In this document: one piece after another, positions 8,786 to 20,332 of the stretch
How the letters are laid out: each line of letters opens with the position of its first letter
How positions within the stretch are numbered: position 1 is the first letter of the stretch
Origin: Roseibium algicola
Lineage (GTDB): Bacteria > Pseudomonadota > Alphaproteobacteria > Rhizobiales > Stappiaceae
Assembly: GCF_001999245.1 (NCBI RefSeq)
Contig: NZ_CP019630.1
Span: 1,984,001 to 2,048,000 of the forward strand
Length of the DNA stretch: 64,000 bases
Reading direction: 5' to 3'
Made by a program: the position numbers and the translations under genes
Notes under the pieces: generated by a model
Told to the model about the DNA's origin: nothing
The model's input: only the letters and a program-made list of their open reading frames with translations
Databases searched by the model: none

Positions 8786-9547
8786 ATGAAATCCATTCTC
8801 ACCGCAGCCGGTCTGGCGTTGATGGCCACGACTGCAGCCGCTCAGGACGCGGCAGGAACCTTGCCTGCAGCCGTTGGCCGCGTTGCCCCGGCACTTGAAG
8901 CCTATGCGAAGGACGATCTATTCGGTGCGGAATGGAACGGGGCAGGCCTTTCCAAGAGAGACCGGGCACTGGTCACCTTTGCCGCCCTCATGACGCGGCA
9001 CGAGACCGGAAATCTTGCAAGCCATGTGTCGTTGGCTCTCGATTCAGGCGTTACACCGGCAGAGATCTCCGAAACCATCACCCACCTCGCCTTCTATACA
9101 GGCTGGGGCAATGCCACCGCGGCCGCCGAAGCAGCCGCGCCGGTGTTCGAGGAAAGGGAGATCACCATTGAAGACCTGCCGGCCTCCGACCCGGACCTGC
9201 TGCCGCTCAACGAAGAGGCCGAAGCTGCCCGTGAAAACCTCGTACGCGGCAACTATGCGGATGTGAGCATGGGTGTCGTGGACAACACGCGTGAGCTGCT
9301 GTTCCGCGATCTCTGGCTGCGTCCCGATCTCGCACCCCGCGACCGGAGCCTCGTGACGGTTGCCGCCTTGATTGCAGCCGGTCAGCCCGAACAGATGACA
9401 TTTCACCTCAACCGCGCCATGGACAATGGCCTGACACAGGAAGAAGCCGGTGCCATGCTTTCTCACCTGGCATTCTATGCCGGTTGGCCGAAAGTGTTTT
9501 CGGCTTTGCCGGTTGCCAAGGCCGTGTTCGAAAAACGCGCACAGTGA
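8786..9547 (+). CDS. Exported two-domain carboxymuconolactone decarboxylase family protein
   Basis: 253 residues with a signal peptide (MKSILTAAGLALMATTAAAQ). Two carboxymuconolactone-decarboxylase-like repeats follow, each ending in a HLAFYTGWGNA or HLAFYAGWPKV motif, and each containing the RDRALVT or RDRSLVT helix. The CxxC pair of AhpD peroxidases is absent, so a peroxidase role is unlikely; a small-molecule decarboxylase or isomerase role is possible. The ribosome-binding site GGGAG is embedded in the palindrome GGGAGCTCCC (8775-8784). Probably LysR-controlled via site 3. Confidence 0.87.
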   Translation: MKSILTAAGLALMATTAAAQDAAGTLPAAVGRVAPALEAYAKDDLFGAEWNGAGLSKRDRALVTFAALMTRHETGNLASHVSLALDSGVTPAEISETITHLAFYTGWGNATAAAEAAAPVFEEREITIEDLPASDPDLLPLNEEAEAARENLVRGNYADVSMGVVDNTRELLFRDLWLRPDLAPRDRSLVTVAALIAAGQPEQMTFHLNRAMDNGLTQEEAGAMLSHLAFYAGWPKVFSALPVAKAVFEKRAQ

Positions 9548-9597
9548 CCGGTTCCCGCCGAAGCCGGCCTTGCCGCACGAAAGATCGGAACTGAGAC

Positions 9598-10236
9598 ATG
9601 AAGATAGGCATTCTGGGGTCGGGTCTGATGGGCGCCAAGCTCGGACAGCTCTGGGCGCGTTGCGGCCATGATGTGACCTTCGCCTATTCCCGCAGCCGCT
9701 CGAAGCTCGAGCGTCTCGCCCAGGCGGCAGGCGCCTCGCACGGGTCGGTGGCGGATGCAGTCGAGAACGCGGACGCGCTGCTGCTGGCCGTTCACTGGTC
9801 GCGGGTGAACGACGTCCTCGCGCAAGCCGGGGATCTATCCGGAGCCGTGGTCCTGAACTGCTGTGTGCCCCTTGATCCGACGAACACGGATCTGGTGGTC
9901 GGCATTCAGTCGTCCGGAGCCGAAGAGCTGGCCGCCATGCGGCCGCAGGCCCGCTGGGTTTCCTGTTTCAACACGGTTCCCTCCGAGGCTTTCATGCCGG
10001 TTTTTTCGCAAAAGGAACGGACACCAAGGCCGCAAGTCCTGGTTTATGGGGACGATGCCGGTGCGAAGGAAGTTGCCGGTCTCCTGATCCGGGATATCGG
10101 TTTCGATCCTCTTGAAGCCGGCCCACTTCGCACGGCCCGCTTCGCGGAGCCCTTTGCCATGATCACCGCCGAGTTGGCTTACAGCCAACCCGGGGGGCCT
10201 GCCCTAACCTACCGTTTTGAAAAGCTACGCGGCTGA
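9598..10236 (+). CDS. NADPH-dependent F420 reductase-like / NAD(P)-binding oxidoreductase
   Basis: 212 residues with a Rossmann fold starting directly at the N-terminus ([16 protein letters not shown]) and an NADP-type basic stretch after strand 2 ([10 protein letters not shown]). The [10 protein letters not shown] and [11 protein letters not shown] segments match the F420_oxidored family, which in bacteria without F420 reduces other substrates such as flavins or ferric complexes. It lies 50 bp downstream of the carboxymuconolactone decarboxylase-like gene and 28 bp before the second cupin, in an apparent operon. Confidence 0.82.
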   Translation: MKIGILGSGLMGAKLGQLWARCGHDVTFAYSRSRSKLERLAQAAGASHGSVADAVENADALLLAVHWSRVNDVLAQAGDLSGAVVLNCCVPLDPTNTDLVVGIQSSGAEELAAMRPQARWVSCFNTVPSEAFMPVFSQKERTPRPQVLVYGDDAGAKEVAGLLIRDIGFDPLEAGPLRTARFAEPFAMITAELAYSQPGGPALTYRFEKLRG

Positions 10237-10264
10237 CCGCGCAACAAGCATCAGGGAGTTGAAA

Positions 10265-10660
10265 ATGAAAATCATCCGTTCCGGGACTGCTTCGTCCGTC
10301 AAGGGGCCAGACGACTGGTTCACTGGCACTGTGCGCATCGACCCGCTTTTCCAGGCCGAAGAACCCGGCCGGACCGGAGGTGCCCATGTCACCTTCGGGC
10401 CCGGCGCACGCACGGCCTGGCACACCCATCCGGCCGGACAGACGTTGATCGTGACCTTCGGCCGTGGCCGGGTTCAGCGCGAAGGCGGCCCCGTGGAAGA
10501 GATTTCCCAGGGTGACGTCGTCTGGTTTCCGGCCGGAGAAAAGCATTGGCACGGTGCCGCACCCGACACAGCCATGAGCCACATCGCCATTCAGGAAAGC
10601 ATCGACGGCTCCCCCGTCACCTGGATGGAGAAGGTCTCGGACGAAGACTACACCGGCTGA
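10265..10660 (+). CDS. Cytoplasmic cupin-domain protein, paralogue of the exported cupin at 6234
   Basis: 131 residues from the ATG at 10265, preceded by AGGGAG; an upstream in-frame start at 10217 overlaps the previous gene. It is clearly paralogous to the 6234 product: [36 protein letters not shown] and [14 protein letters not shown] align throughout. Unlike that protein it lacks a signal peptide. The two share the metal-binding histidine pattern, so they likely act on related substrates on either side of the inner membrane. Confidence 0.83.
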   Translation: MKIIRSGTASSVKGPDDWFTGTVRIDPLFQAEEPGRTGGAHVTFGPGARTAWHTHPAGQTLIVTFGRGRVQREGGPVEEISQGDVVWFPAGEKHWHGAAPDTAMSHIAIQESIDGSPVTWMEKVSDEDYTG

Positions 10661-10669
10661 ACGACCGCC

Positions 10670-10691
10670 AGCCGGGCCCAAAGGCCCGGCT
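10670..10691 (+). terminator. Hairpin ending the cupin operon
   Basis: Perfect 9-bp stem AGCCGGGCC / GGCCCGGCT with a CAAA loop, 9 bp after the cupin stop codon, between convergent genes. It has no U-tract on either strand, so termination may be partial or may rely on Rho. Confidence 0.5.
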
Positions 10692-10778
10692 GCCATACCT
10701 CGGAGAATGTCCGTTTTCCGACGCCTGCGACTGATGTCCCCCGTGCTGTTCACCAACGGTTGGAGGACGTTCACGTAT

Positions 10779-13946
<3,168 letters not shown>

Positions 13947-13961
13947 TTGGAAGGACCTGTT

Positions 13962-15167
13962 CTAGCTCGGGATATCGCACGGTTCTGCGGCACTGCAGTC
14001 TGATGCCGTGCCGCGTTCGGCGGCCTTTTCTGCAGCCGCTTCCGCCGGTGCGGCCGAGACGGGCTGACCGGGCATCGCACGATCGAGACCGTCGACGATC
14101 ACCTGATCGCCTGACTTCAGTCCCTGGGTGACGAGCCAACGGTTGCCGACGGAACGACTTGTCAGGATAGGCTGTGCGGCCGCCTTGCCGTCCCTGACTG
14201 TCATCACGCTCGCCTGGCCCAGCGTGTCCCACTGGACGGCCCTTTGCGGAACGAGCACCGCCTGGTGAGCGACGCCTTCCGTCACACGGACGCGGACATA
14301 GGTGCCGGGCAACAGTTTGCCCTGCGGATTTTCGAACTCGGCGCGGAGCAGCACCTGACCTGTGGTTTCATCGACCACGGCAGACGAAAACAGCAGTCGG
14401 CCCGGATGTTCATAGGTGCTGCCGTCGTCAAGGATCAGCTCGATGGCATTGCTGCTTTCAACCGGCTGCATGTCGCCAGCATCGATTTCGCGGCGGACCC
14501 TGGACAATTCCGCGAGCGGCGCGATGAAGTCCACATAGAGTGAACTGATATCCCGCACGATCGCCATTTGCGTTCCGTCCTCCTGGCGAACCAGAGCGCC
14601 TTCGGACACCAGCGCAGCGCCAATATGACCGTCAATCGGTGAGCGGACCGAGGCATAGCTGAGCTCAAGTTCCGCGGTCTGGAGATTGGCCTTGGCAACG
14701 GCAACTTCCGCCTGGGCCTGCTTGCGGTCCGCCAGGGCAACATCGTGCTGCTCCGTGCTGGCAACATTTCGCGCGAGCAGACGCTTCACCCGGTCTGCCC
14801 GCTGGTTCGCCAGGCTGAGCGCTGCTTCTGCCCGCGAAAGCTGCGCCTTTGCGGAAGCCACGGCGGCCGCGAATTTGGCCGGGTCGATTTCGAACAGCAC
14901 GTCGCCCTTGTGGACGTCGCTACCCTGTTCGAATTGCCGTTCCAGTACGATGCCGGAAACCCGCGCCCTGACTTCGGCCAGACGAATGGGCACCAGTCGA
15001 CCCGGATAATCTTTCTTGAGCGGCATGTCCTCGCCGGCCACCGTGATCGTCTTCACGGCCGGCGGCGGGAAACTGGCATGCGAGGTTTCTTCGGAAGGGC
15101 TGCAGCCACTGAGTATTATCAGAACCGCAAGGAGCGGGAGTAAGTCGGGAAAGAGCCTGACGTGCAT
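13962..15167 (-). CDS. RND efflux periplasmic adaptor (membrane fusion lipoprotein)
   Basis: 401 residues. The signal peptide ends in a lipobox (IILSGCS), so it should be anchored in the inner membrane by a lipidated cysteine. It has the MFP order: lipoyl half (VSGIVLERQFEQGSDVHKGDVLFEID), a coiled-coil hairpin at about 105-165, the second lipoyl half (SPIDGHIGAALVSEGALV) and a beta-barrel. It couples the AcrB-type pump to the outer-membrane channel. First gene of the pump operon. Confidence 0.93.
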   Translation of the reverse strand: MHVRLFPDLLPLLAVLIILSGCSPSEETSHASFPPPAVKTITVAGEDMPLKKDYPGRLVPIRLAEVRARVSGIVLERQFEQGSDVHKGDVLFEIDPAKFAAAVASAKAQLSRAEAALSLANQRADRVKRLLARNVASTEQHDVALADRKQAQAEVAVAKANLQTAELELSYASVRSPIDGHIGAALVSEGALVRQEDGTQMAIVRDISSLYVDFIAPLAELSRVRREIDAGDMQPVESSNAIELILDDGSTYEHPGRLLFSSAVVDETTGQVLLRAEFENPQGKLLPGTYVRVRVTEGVAHQAVLVPQRAVQWDTLGQASVMTVRDGKAAAQPILTSRSVGNRWLVTQGLKSGDQVIVDGLDRAMPGQPVSAAPAEAAAEKAAERGTASDCSAAEPCDIPS

Positions 15168-15247
15168 TGGTTATCCGGTAATGAGTACGAGGTACCGGCG
15201 GCAGGTTTGGGCACGCCGATGAGCCTGTAGACGCAGACCCGGACGCC

Positions 15248-15278
15248 TTCTTAAGACCTCAACCTAAGTTGAGGTCAA
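15248..15278 (-). promoter_or_regulatory. SoxR-like operator in a 19-bp-spacer promoter of the RND pump
   Basis: The palindrome CCTCAACCTAAGTTGAGG (15258-15275 plus strand; the symmetry extends to 15255-15276) is close to the SoxR box CCTCAAGTTAACTTGAGG. On the minus strand TTGACC (15273-15278) and TAAGAA (15248-15253) flank it with a 19-bp spacer, the long spacer typical of promoters untwisted by MerR-family activators. It lies 81 bp upstream of the adaptor gene. No soxR gene is present in the window. The -10 match is weak (3 of 6). Confidence 0.7.
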
Positions 15279-15364
15279 GGACAAATTTCGGCTTCTTCAA
15301 ATCCGTCACTTTCCGCATGCCACATCACCGTGCAAAGGCTGGACTTCGCCAAGTTCCGGGTCAC

Positions 15365-16252
15365 TCATCGATTGACAAGTACGATCCCGGCGACGACGAA
15401 TGCCGCTCCTGCAAGGAGTGAAAAAGTCAGCTGTTCCCCCAGCAGGAGCACTGCCAGGATGCTGCCGAAGATCGGCATCAGGTGGACAAACTGCCCGCCG
15501 CGTTCCGGGCCGATGATGCCAATGCCGTAGGACCAGAGCAGAAACCCGATCGCCGACGCAAAAACCGCAATATAGGCGACAGCCAGCAGGGATTCTTCGG
15601 TGAACTCAGGCCGTTCCACCCCGCGTACGAGGAGGAAAGCCGCCATCACGCAAAGCGCCACCAGAATGCTTGCCACCAGTGTCACGCTCTGCGGCACGGC
15701 GGACGGCTTGTGGCGCAGCAAAAGCGTATACCAGGCCCAGATCAAAATCGCGCCGAGCATCCAGACCTTGCCGGTATCAACCTGAAGAAGGGACACGCCG
15801 ACGGTTCCGCCAGCCAGGACCAGAACCGAGGCACCCAGCAGCGACACAAGCAGCCCGGCGATCTGGAACAAGGTCGGCCGGAACCCGCTCCAGATCATTC
15901 CACCGGCAACAGTCGCGACCGGAGCCAGCGCCAGGATCAGGAGACAGTTCACCGCGGCTGTTTGCGAGAGCGCCTGGTAGACCATCGTGTGAAACGCGGC
16001 GATGCCGGTGATCCCAAGCAATGCGACCACGCGCCATGAGGCAACAAGCTCCCGGCGATAGGAGACCAGGCCTCGCAACGTGAAAGGCAGCATCATCGCC
16101 AGGCAAAGGCCCCATCGGATCGTGTTGAGTTCCAGCGGCGTGATCTCACCGCGGATCGCACGCCCGGCGATAAAGTTTCCCGACCAGAACAGGGTCGCAA
16201 AAACGAGCGCGGCAATTGCCGCCGTGGTGTCTTTTTGGATTGCTTGTCTCAT
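15365..16252 (-). CDS. EamA/DMT-family transporter
   Basis: 295 residues forming about ten hydrophobic helices in two EamA repeats, as in drug/metabolite exporters of the RhaT/YdcZ type. Recognisable parts are FATLFWSGNFIAGRAIRGEITP near the N-terminus and the second repeat ending GAAFVVAGIVLVNR. The exported compound is unknown. It lies between the pump operon and an alpha/beta hydrolase-LuxR gene, all on the minus strand, but with a 100-bp gap upstream. Confidence 0.88.
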   Translation of the reverse strand: MRQAIQKDTTAAIAALVFATLFWSGNFIAGRAIRGEITPLELNTIRWGLCLAMMLPFTLRGLVSYRRELVASWRVVALLGITGIAAFHTMVYQALSQTAAVNCLLILALAPVATVAGGMIWSGFRPTLFQIAGLLVSLLGASVLVLAGGTVGVSLLQVDTGKVWMLGAILIWAWYTLLLRHKPSAVPQSVTLVASILVALCVMAAFLLVRGVERPEFTEESLLAVAYIAVFASAIGFLLWSYGIGIIGPERGGQFVHLMPIFGSILAVLLLGEQLTFSLLAGAAFVVAGIVLVNR

Positions 16253-16354
16253 CTTCCGGTCATCCTTCGGCTTGATCTGTGGAGATCAGACGCCAAAACC
16301 GACCGGCGCACATGAGATCGATGTCCCGCTGCGCTTGATAAAGTGACGTATTGC

Positions 16355-17464
16355 CTAGGGTGTTTGTCCCGTCTGTGCCGACAGAACGCGCACGATCAAC
16401 TCGGAACGGGTGTGCACCCCGACCTTGTCGAAGAGCGAGGAGACCTGATTTCTCACGGTCTTTTCGCTCTTGTCCAGAAGCTCCGCAATTTCCGAATTGC
16501 TCAGCCCCTTCGCCACCAAAGTCAGCACCTGTTCCTCCGCGGTGGTGAGACCGAAGTCCGTGTCGGATACCGCGAGGTCGGCGCTGGTTCCGAGGAAATC
16601 CTGCAAGGAAGAAAGAAGAACGTTCCACGCAGGTTCCGTGTCCAGCAATACGTGATTGTTGCTGTCCAGGGGCACGAATTTGGCATCGGGGATGGTCATG
16701 GCAAGCTCGCGTCCCTGAGCGAAGGGAACGCGTGCGTCGCCATTTGCATGCAGCACCAGCGTCGGCACTTTCAATTGCGCAGCCAGATTCAGGACGTCGA
16801 TACGATGCAGCGTTTCCATGGTGCGGGCTGCAATGTCTGCCGATGCGGTGTCTTGTTCAAGAGACCGCCACCATTTGTGCTGCGCAAGCGTTCCGTCCGG
16901 AATGAAGAGATGCGTAAAAACCTGATTGAAAGCAGTATCGTCCCTGCCCCACCCCAGCCGCATCAGGTTGGTCAGCGTGGCCGCTTCCAGTCTTGCCCTG
17001 TCGCTGGTGTCGCGAGCCAACAGTCCGCGCGCGTAACCGCCGATCAAGACCAGTCGTTCCACCTTGTCCGGATGGCGAAGCGCGTAAGCGATGGAAAGCG
17101 CGGCACCCTGAGACATGCCGATCAGGGTAAAGGGTTCGTCGATTGCTTCGGTCACGGCTTCCAGGTCCGACAGCCAGGCCTCGAAGCTGATCTCGGAGAT
17201 GTTTCGCGAAGAAAGACCACAGCCGCGAAGGTCGTATCGCACGAGACGTCCGAAGCCAGTCAACTCGGCAAGCCAGTGTTGCCAGACGGGACTGTCAAGA
17301 TCGCGGGAAATATGGGTCAGCCAGTGCGCGGCTCGAACGATGGTCGGCCCACGCCCTGACGAGGCGCAGGCAATGCGCGCACCATCTTTGGCGGTGACAA
17401 AGAAGATGTCTTGTTTTGGAACTCCACGCCGCATCATGGGCAGGAGTATGACATCTCTTCGCAT
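16355..17464 (-). CDS. Alpha/beta hydrolase fused to a LuxR-type DNA-binding domain (catalytic triad intact)
   Basis: 369 residues. The first 290 form an alpha/beta hydrolase with a full triad: S118 in the GMSQG elbow, D243 in HANGDARVP and H271 in SNNHVLL. Residues 305-362 are a LuxR/GerE helix-turn-helix (LTTAEEQVLTLVAKGLSNSEIAELL, then KTVRNQVSSLFDKVGVHTRSEL). The arrangement suggests a regulator that binds or hydrolyses an ester or lactone signal and responds at DNA. No strong ribosome-binding site is seen at this ATG, so the exact start is uncertain. A related fusion with a lost triad lies at 35308. Confidence 0.87.
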   Translation of the reverse strand: MRRDVILLPMMRRGVPKQDIFFVTAKDGARIACASSGRGPTIVRAAHWLTHISRDLDSPVWQHWLAELTGFGRLVRYDLRGCGLSSRNISEISFEAWLSDLEAVTEAIDEPFTLIGMSQGAALSIAYALRHPDKVERLVLIGGYARGLLARDTSDRARLEAATLTNLMRLGWGRDDTAFNQVFTHLFIPDGTLAQHKWWRSLEQDTASADIAARTMETLHRIDVLNLAAQLKVPTLVLHANGDARVPFAQGRELAMTIPDAKFVPLDSNNHVLLDTEPAWNVLLSSLQDFLGTSADLAVSDTDFGLTTAEEQVLTLVAKGLSNSEIAELLDKSEKTVRNQVSSLFDKVGVHTRSELIVRVLSAQTGQTP

Positions 17465-17532
17465 GGGGGCACAGTATTGCCTTGGCGCGATTGCTGTTCA
17501 TTTCACACCCCATTGCACCCGGCACAAACGCG

Positions 17533-17561
17533 CACGGCCTCCGGGATGAGCGGAGGCCGTG
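17533..17561 (-). terminator. Hairpin between the DoxX gene and the hydrolase-LuxR gene
   Basis: Perfect 10-bp stem CACGGCCTCC / GGAGGCCGTG with a 9-nt loop, 31 bp downstream of the DoxX stop codon on the minus strand. The following U-tract is weak on that strand (CGCGTTTG), while GTTTTT follows on the plus strand. Confidence 0.5.
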
Positions 17562-17591
17562 AAGCGTTTTTCAGTTTTTACAGGGATGCGA

Positions 17592-18041
17592 TTACTGCAG
17601 TCGAGTTCCGATCCGGGCATCGACACTAAAGCGGCCGGCGCCATAGGCTACGATCTGCAACAGTCCACCGGCGATCGATATGTTCTTGAAGAAGTGGATG
17701 AACTGGTTCTGATCACCGAGCTGATTGTGGAAGGCCAGAGCTGCTGCAACTGTAAAGAGTGCCATGACTGCGGCAACGAGACGGGTCTGATAACCCGCGA
17801 TCAGCGCCAGACTGCCGATGATTTCAACTGCAACTGCGCCGATATAGGCGAGCGTTGCGAAGGGCAGGCCTGCTGCATCGATCCAGGCGATGGTAGCTTC
17901 TGCAGACCCAAGTTTGGAAATGCCGGAAAGCAGAAACAAAGGGGCGATCAGCAGGCGTGCGGCCAGCGGCACGGCGCCGTCCAGACTGCGGGTGAGTGCG
18001 GAGCCGCCTTCAGGTGCAGCCGATACATCGAGATTTGCCAT
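17592..18041 (-). CDS. DoxX-family membrane protein
   Basis: 149 residues with four predicted membrane helices. LAARLLIAPLFLLSGISKLG is the characteristic first helix of DoxX, and the last helix ends near ALAFHNQLGDQNQFIHFFKN. DoxX proteins are linked to quinone, thiosulfate or oxidative-stress chemistry, but the activity of this subfamily is unproven. It sits alone between a LuxR-fusion gene and an alpha/beta hydrolase gene. The region upstream (about 18090-18170) is distinctly AT-rich and probably carries its promoter. Confidence 0.85.
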   Translation of the reverse strand: MANLDVSAAPEGGSALTRSLDGAVPLAARLLIAPLFLLSGISKLGSAEATIAWIDAAGLPFATLAYIGAVAVEIIGSLALIAGYQTRLVAAVMALFTVAAALAFHNQLGDQNQFIHFFKNISIAGGLLQIVAYGAGRFSVDARIGTRLQ

Positions 18042-18269
18042 TTTCAGTACTCCTGTTTTGCCGGACCTTTCCTTATTCGTCCGGGCCTGGTTAAAAGATA
18101 TCGTCTACTTTTATGATTATAAGTCACCAAAATCGGATCACATTGTAATCGATTATTGAACAATCCAATCCGACCTGCCGTGAGCGGCGGGATGAGATCT
18201 GTGCGCCCGGGAGATCCAGCGACGGCAATTTCGAACCGAAATCTGCCGGCGCCGAAGTTTCAACCTTCA

Positions 18270-19130
18270 TCAGGCGTTGCGGACAAAACTGGCGATGATA
18301 TCCGCCGTCAGTTCAGGATGCTGATGCTGGGGCCCATGGCCTGCGCTGGGGTAAGTCACCAGTGTGACTGTCGGCAGGACCCCGTTCAGCGCGTACCAGT
18401 TCTCGACCGGGAAGATGATGTCGTGATCTCCGCCGATATGCAGGATCGGCACGCTGGTCGTCTTCAGCATCTCCATCACCGGCGGAGCCGGGAAAGCCGG
18501 ATTGGCCGGACCACCGGCAATGCGAGCCCGTGCAAAATCTATCGGAACTGCCGGGCTGGTATCGCCCTCACGCGCTTCGATGCGTGCCTGGGACCGGCTT
18601 GCGGCCGCACGGCTCGAAGCCGATTTCGGTTCGAAGAAAAGGGCAACCACGTCCTCGAAGTCATTCACGTCCTTGCCGGCAAGGTCGTAAAAAAGCTGCT
18701 CTGCCGGTTTCACCAGATCGCCGGGAGGTGTGGAGCCCAAGAGCACAAGGTGGCTGATCTCCTGCGGATAAAGCGTCAGCGCCACCTGGACCGCCATGCC
18801 GCCGATCGACCAACCGAGCAGGATCACGTCCTTCAGGCCCAGCGCCTGGATAAGATCACGCGGATCTGCGGCCATCTCCAGGGGATTGTAACTGGGTGTG
18901 CCGGTGGACAGGCCAAGGCCGGAATAGTCGAAGGTGATGACACGAAAGCCTTTTTCGGCAAGCCCGTTCAGGAAGGCCGGATCCCAGAGATCCAGAGTGC
19001 CGCGAAAGCGCGTTGCCAGCAGGATCGGCTTGCCTTTGCCGATGGACCTGTAAGCCAGAGTTCTGCCACCGGTTTCGATGAATTGGGTCGGTGCCGTCAG
19101 GGCATCATTTTCTGCAATCTTGTCGAGCAT
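18270..19130 (-). CDS. Alpha/beta hydrolase
   Basis: 286 residues from the ATG at 19130, which has AGGAG upstream; the frame extends further but without such a site. The nucleophile elbow is GWSIGG and the family's YDYSGLG-type oxyanion region appears as FDYSGLGLSTG. A GGDHDIIFP segment carries the acid residue and GHGPQHQHP the histidine. No signal peptide is seen. The gene is divergent from the FixJ-type regulator genes, and an inverted repeat in the shared promoter region recurs upstream of the other hydrolase gene at 22478. Confidence 0.87.
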   Translation of the reverse strand: MLDKIAENDALTAPTQFIETGGRTLAYRSIGKGKPILLATRFRGTLDLWDPAFLNGLAEKGFRVITFDYSGLGLSTGTPSYNPLEMAADPRDLIQALGLKDVILLGWSIGGMAVQVALTLYPQEISHLVLLGSTPPGDLVKPAEQLFYDLAGKDVNDFEDVVALFFEPKSASSRAAASRSQARIEAREGDTSPAVPIDFARARIAGGPANPAFPAPPVMEMLKTTSVPILHIGGDHDIIFPVENWYALNGVLPTVTLVTYPSAGHGPQHQHPELTADIIASFVRNA

Positions 19131-19243
19131 GTCCGTCTCCTCTGCTCCTTGCCGAATAGCGCCGGATCGCTTGCCTTTCCGGCTGATGGCTAGAAGGTGA
19201 GCCAAGACGGGTCCCGAAACCATTATCTGCCGGGATGCTGCAC

Positions 19244-19259
19244 TCATACTGGCGTATGA
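19244..19259. promoter_or_regulatory. Inverted repeat TCATAC-N4-GTATGA, site 1
   Basis: A perfect 6-bp inverted repeat with a 4-bp spacer. It lies 113 bp upstream of the minus-strand alpha/beta hydrolase and 35 bp upstream of the plus-strand response regulator. A near-identical element is at 23549-23564. Binding by the FixJ-type regulator encoded beside it is inferred. Confidence 0.6.
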
Positions 19260-19294
19260 TTGAACGGACTGCAGGCCCATGCGAGGACTTGGCC

Positions 19295-19957
19295 ATGACT
19301 GACAATCCGATTGTTCACATCATCGACGATGACACCTCGCTACGAGAAGCCCTGGTCCGGCTGTTCCGGTCAGTTGGTCTTGAGGCGAGGCCTTATGTGT
19401 CCGTCGCGGCTTTTCTTGAGGCCGGCAACAACGACACTCCAGGGTGTCTTTTGCTCGATGTGCGCTTGCCCGGCATGAGCGGTCTCGACTTTCAACGTCA
19501 ACTGGAGGATCTCGGGATCCGTATGCCGGCCATCATGATGACCGGCCACGGAGATATCCCGATGTCCGTCAGCGCGATGAAGGCGGGTGCAGTCGACTTT
19601 TTGCCGAAGCCTTTCCGCGACCAGGACCTTCTGGATGCGGTGGCAATTGCAATCGAACGCGACAGCCGCAATCGGACCGACAATCGGGAAAAAGACCAGT
19701 TGCAGGCTCTGTACGAAAGCCTGACCCGGCGCGAACGGCAGGTGATGACGCGTGTCTGCGCCGGACGCCTCAACAAGCAGGTCGCAGCGGATCTCGACCT
19801 CAGCGAAATCACAGTAAAGATCCACCGTGGAACGATGATGAAAAAAATGAGAGCCAGAACCCTGGCCGACCTTGTGCGCATGGCCCAGATCCTCGGTCTG
19901 AAAGACCCTCATGTGGATGCCTCCGGATTGGCGAGGCTCGACAGTCATGACCTCTGA
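19295..19957 (+). CDS. FixJ/NarL-type response regulator
   Basis: 220 residues from the ATG at 19295 (GAGG upstream). The receiver domain has the acidic pocket DDD at 11-13, the phospho-acceptor D55 in LLLDVRLPGMSG, and the conserved lysine in FLPKPF. A short linker leads to a LuxR-type HTH (LTRRERQVMTRVCAGRLNKQVAADL). It resembles FixJ/TodT regulators driven by PAS-domain kinases. Its stop codon overlaps the next gene by 11 bp, and a PAS kinase follows, so the three genes form one phosphorelay operon. Confidence 0.93.
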   Translation: MTDNPIVHIIDDDTSLREALVRLFRSVGLEARPYVSVAAFLEAGNNDTPGCLLLDVRLPGMSGLDFQRQLEDLGIRMPAIMMTGHGDIPMSVSAMKAGAVDFLPKPFRDQDLLDAVAIAIERDSRNRTDNREKDQLQALYESLTRRERQVMTRVCAGRLNKQVAADLDLSEITVKIHRGTMMKKMRARTLADLVRMAQILGLKDPHVDASGLARLDSHDL

Positions 19958-20318
19958 GGCAGCCTGCGTGGCGGTCATCGATGACGATGAATCGCTGCGC
20001 AACGCCATTTCGTCGCTGCTGCGTTCAGTGGGAATGCGCGTTTCAACCTTTGCCACCGCCGACCTTTTCCTGAACCGCGCGGTGCTTGGCGACACCGATC
20101 TGATCATTACAGACATTCACATGCCGGGCATGTCCGGCATCGAGTTGAAAGACCGGCTCGACGATCTGGACTGCCAGGTCCCCGTGATCATGATCACCGC
20201 CAAGACCGAGCAGAATCTGCTTGACCGGGCGGAGGCCTCGGGAGCCTACTCGGTGTTCCGGAAACCCTTCGATACCGACGACTTACTCAACACGATCGAG
20301 CAGGCCCTTGCCGACTGA
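19947..20318 (+). CDS. Single-domain response regulator (receiver only)
   Basis: 123 residues containing only a receiver domain: DDDE at 12-15, phospho-acceptor D56 in LIITDIHMPGMSG, and the lysine in FRKPF. No output domain follows. It starts inside the upstream response regulator gene and is followed 14 bp later by the kinase gene. A stand-alone receiver may act as a phosphate sink or as an intermediate in a relay between the kinase and the FixJ-type regulator. Confidence 0.92.
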   Translation: MTSEAACVAVIDDDESLRNAISSLLRSVGMRVSTFATADLFLNRAVLGDTDLIITDIHMPGMSGIELKDRLDDLDCQVPVIMITAKTEQNLLDRAEASGAYSVFRKPFDTDDLLNTIEQALAD

Positions 20319-20332
20319 ACGGGAGATGCCGC

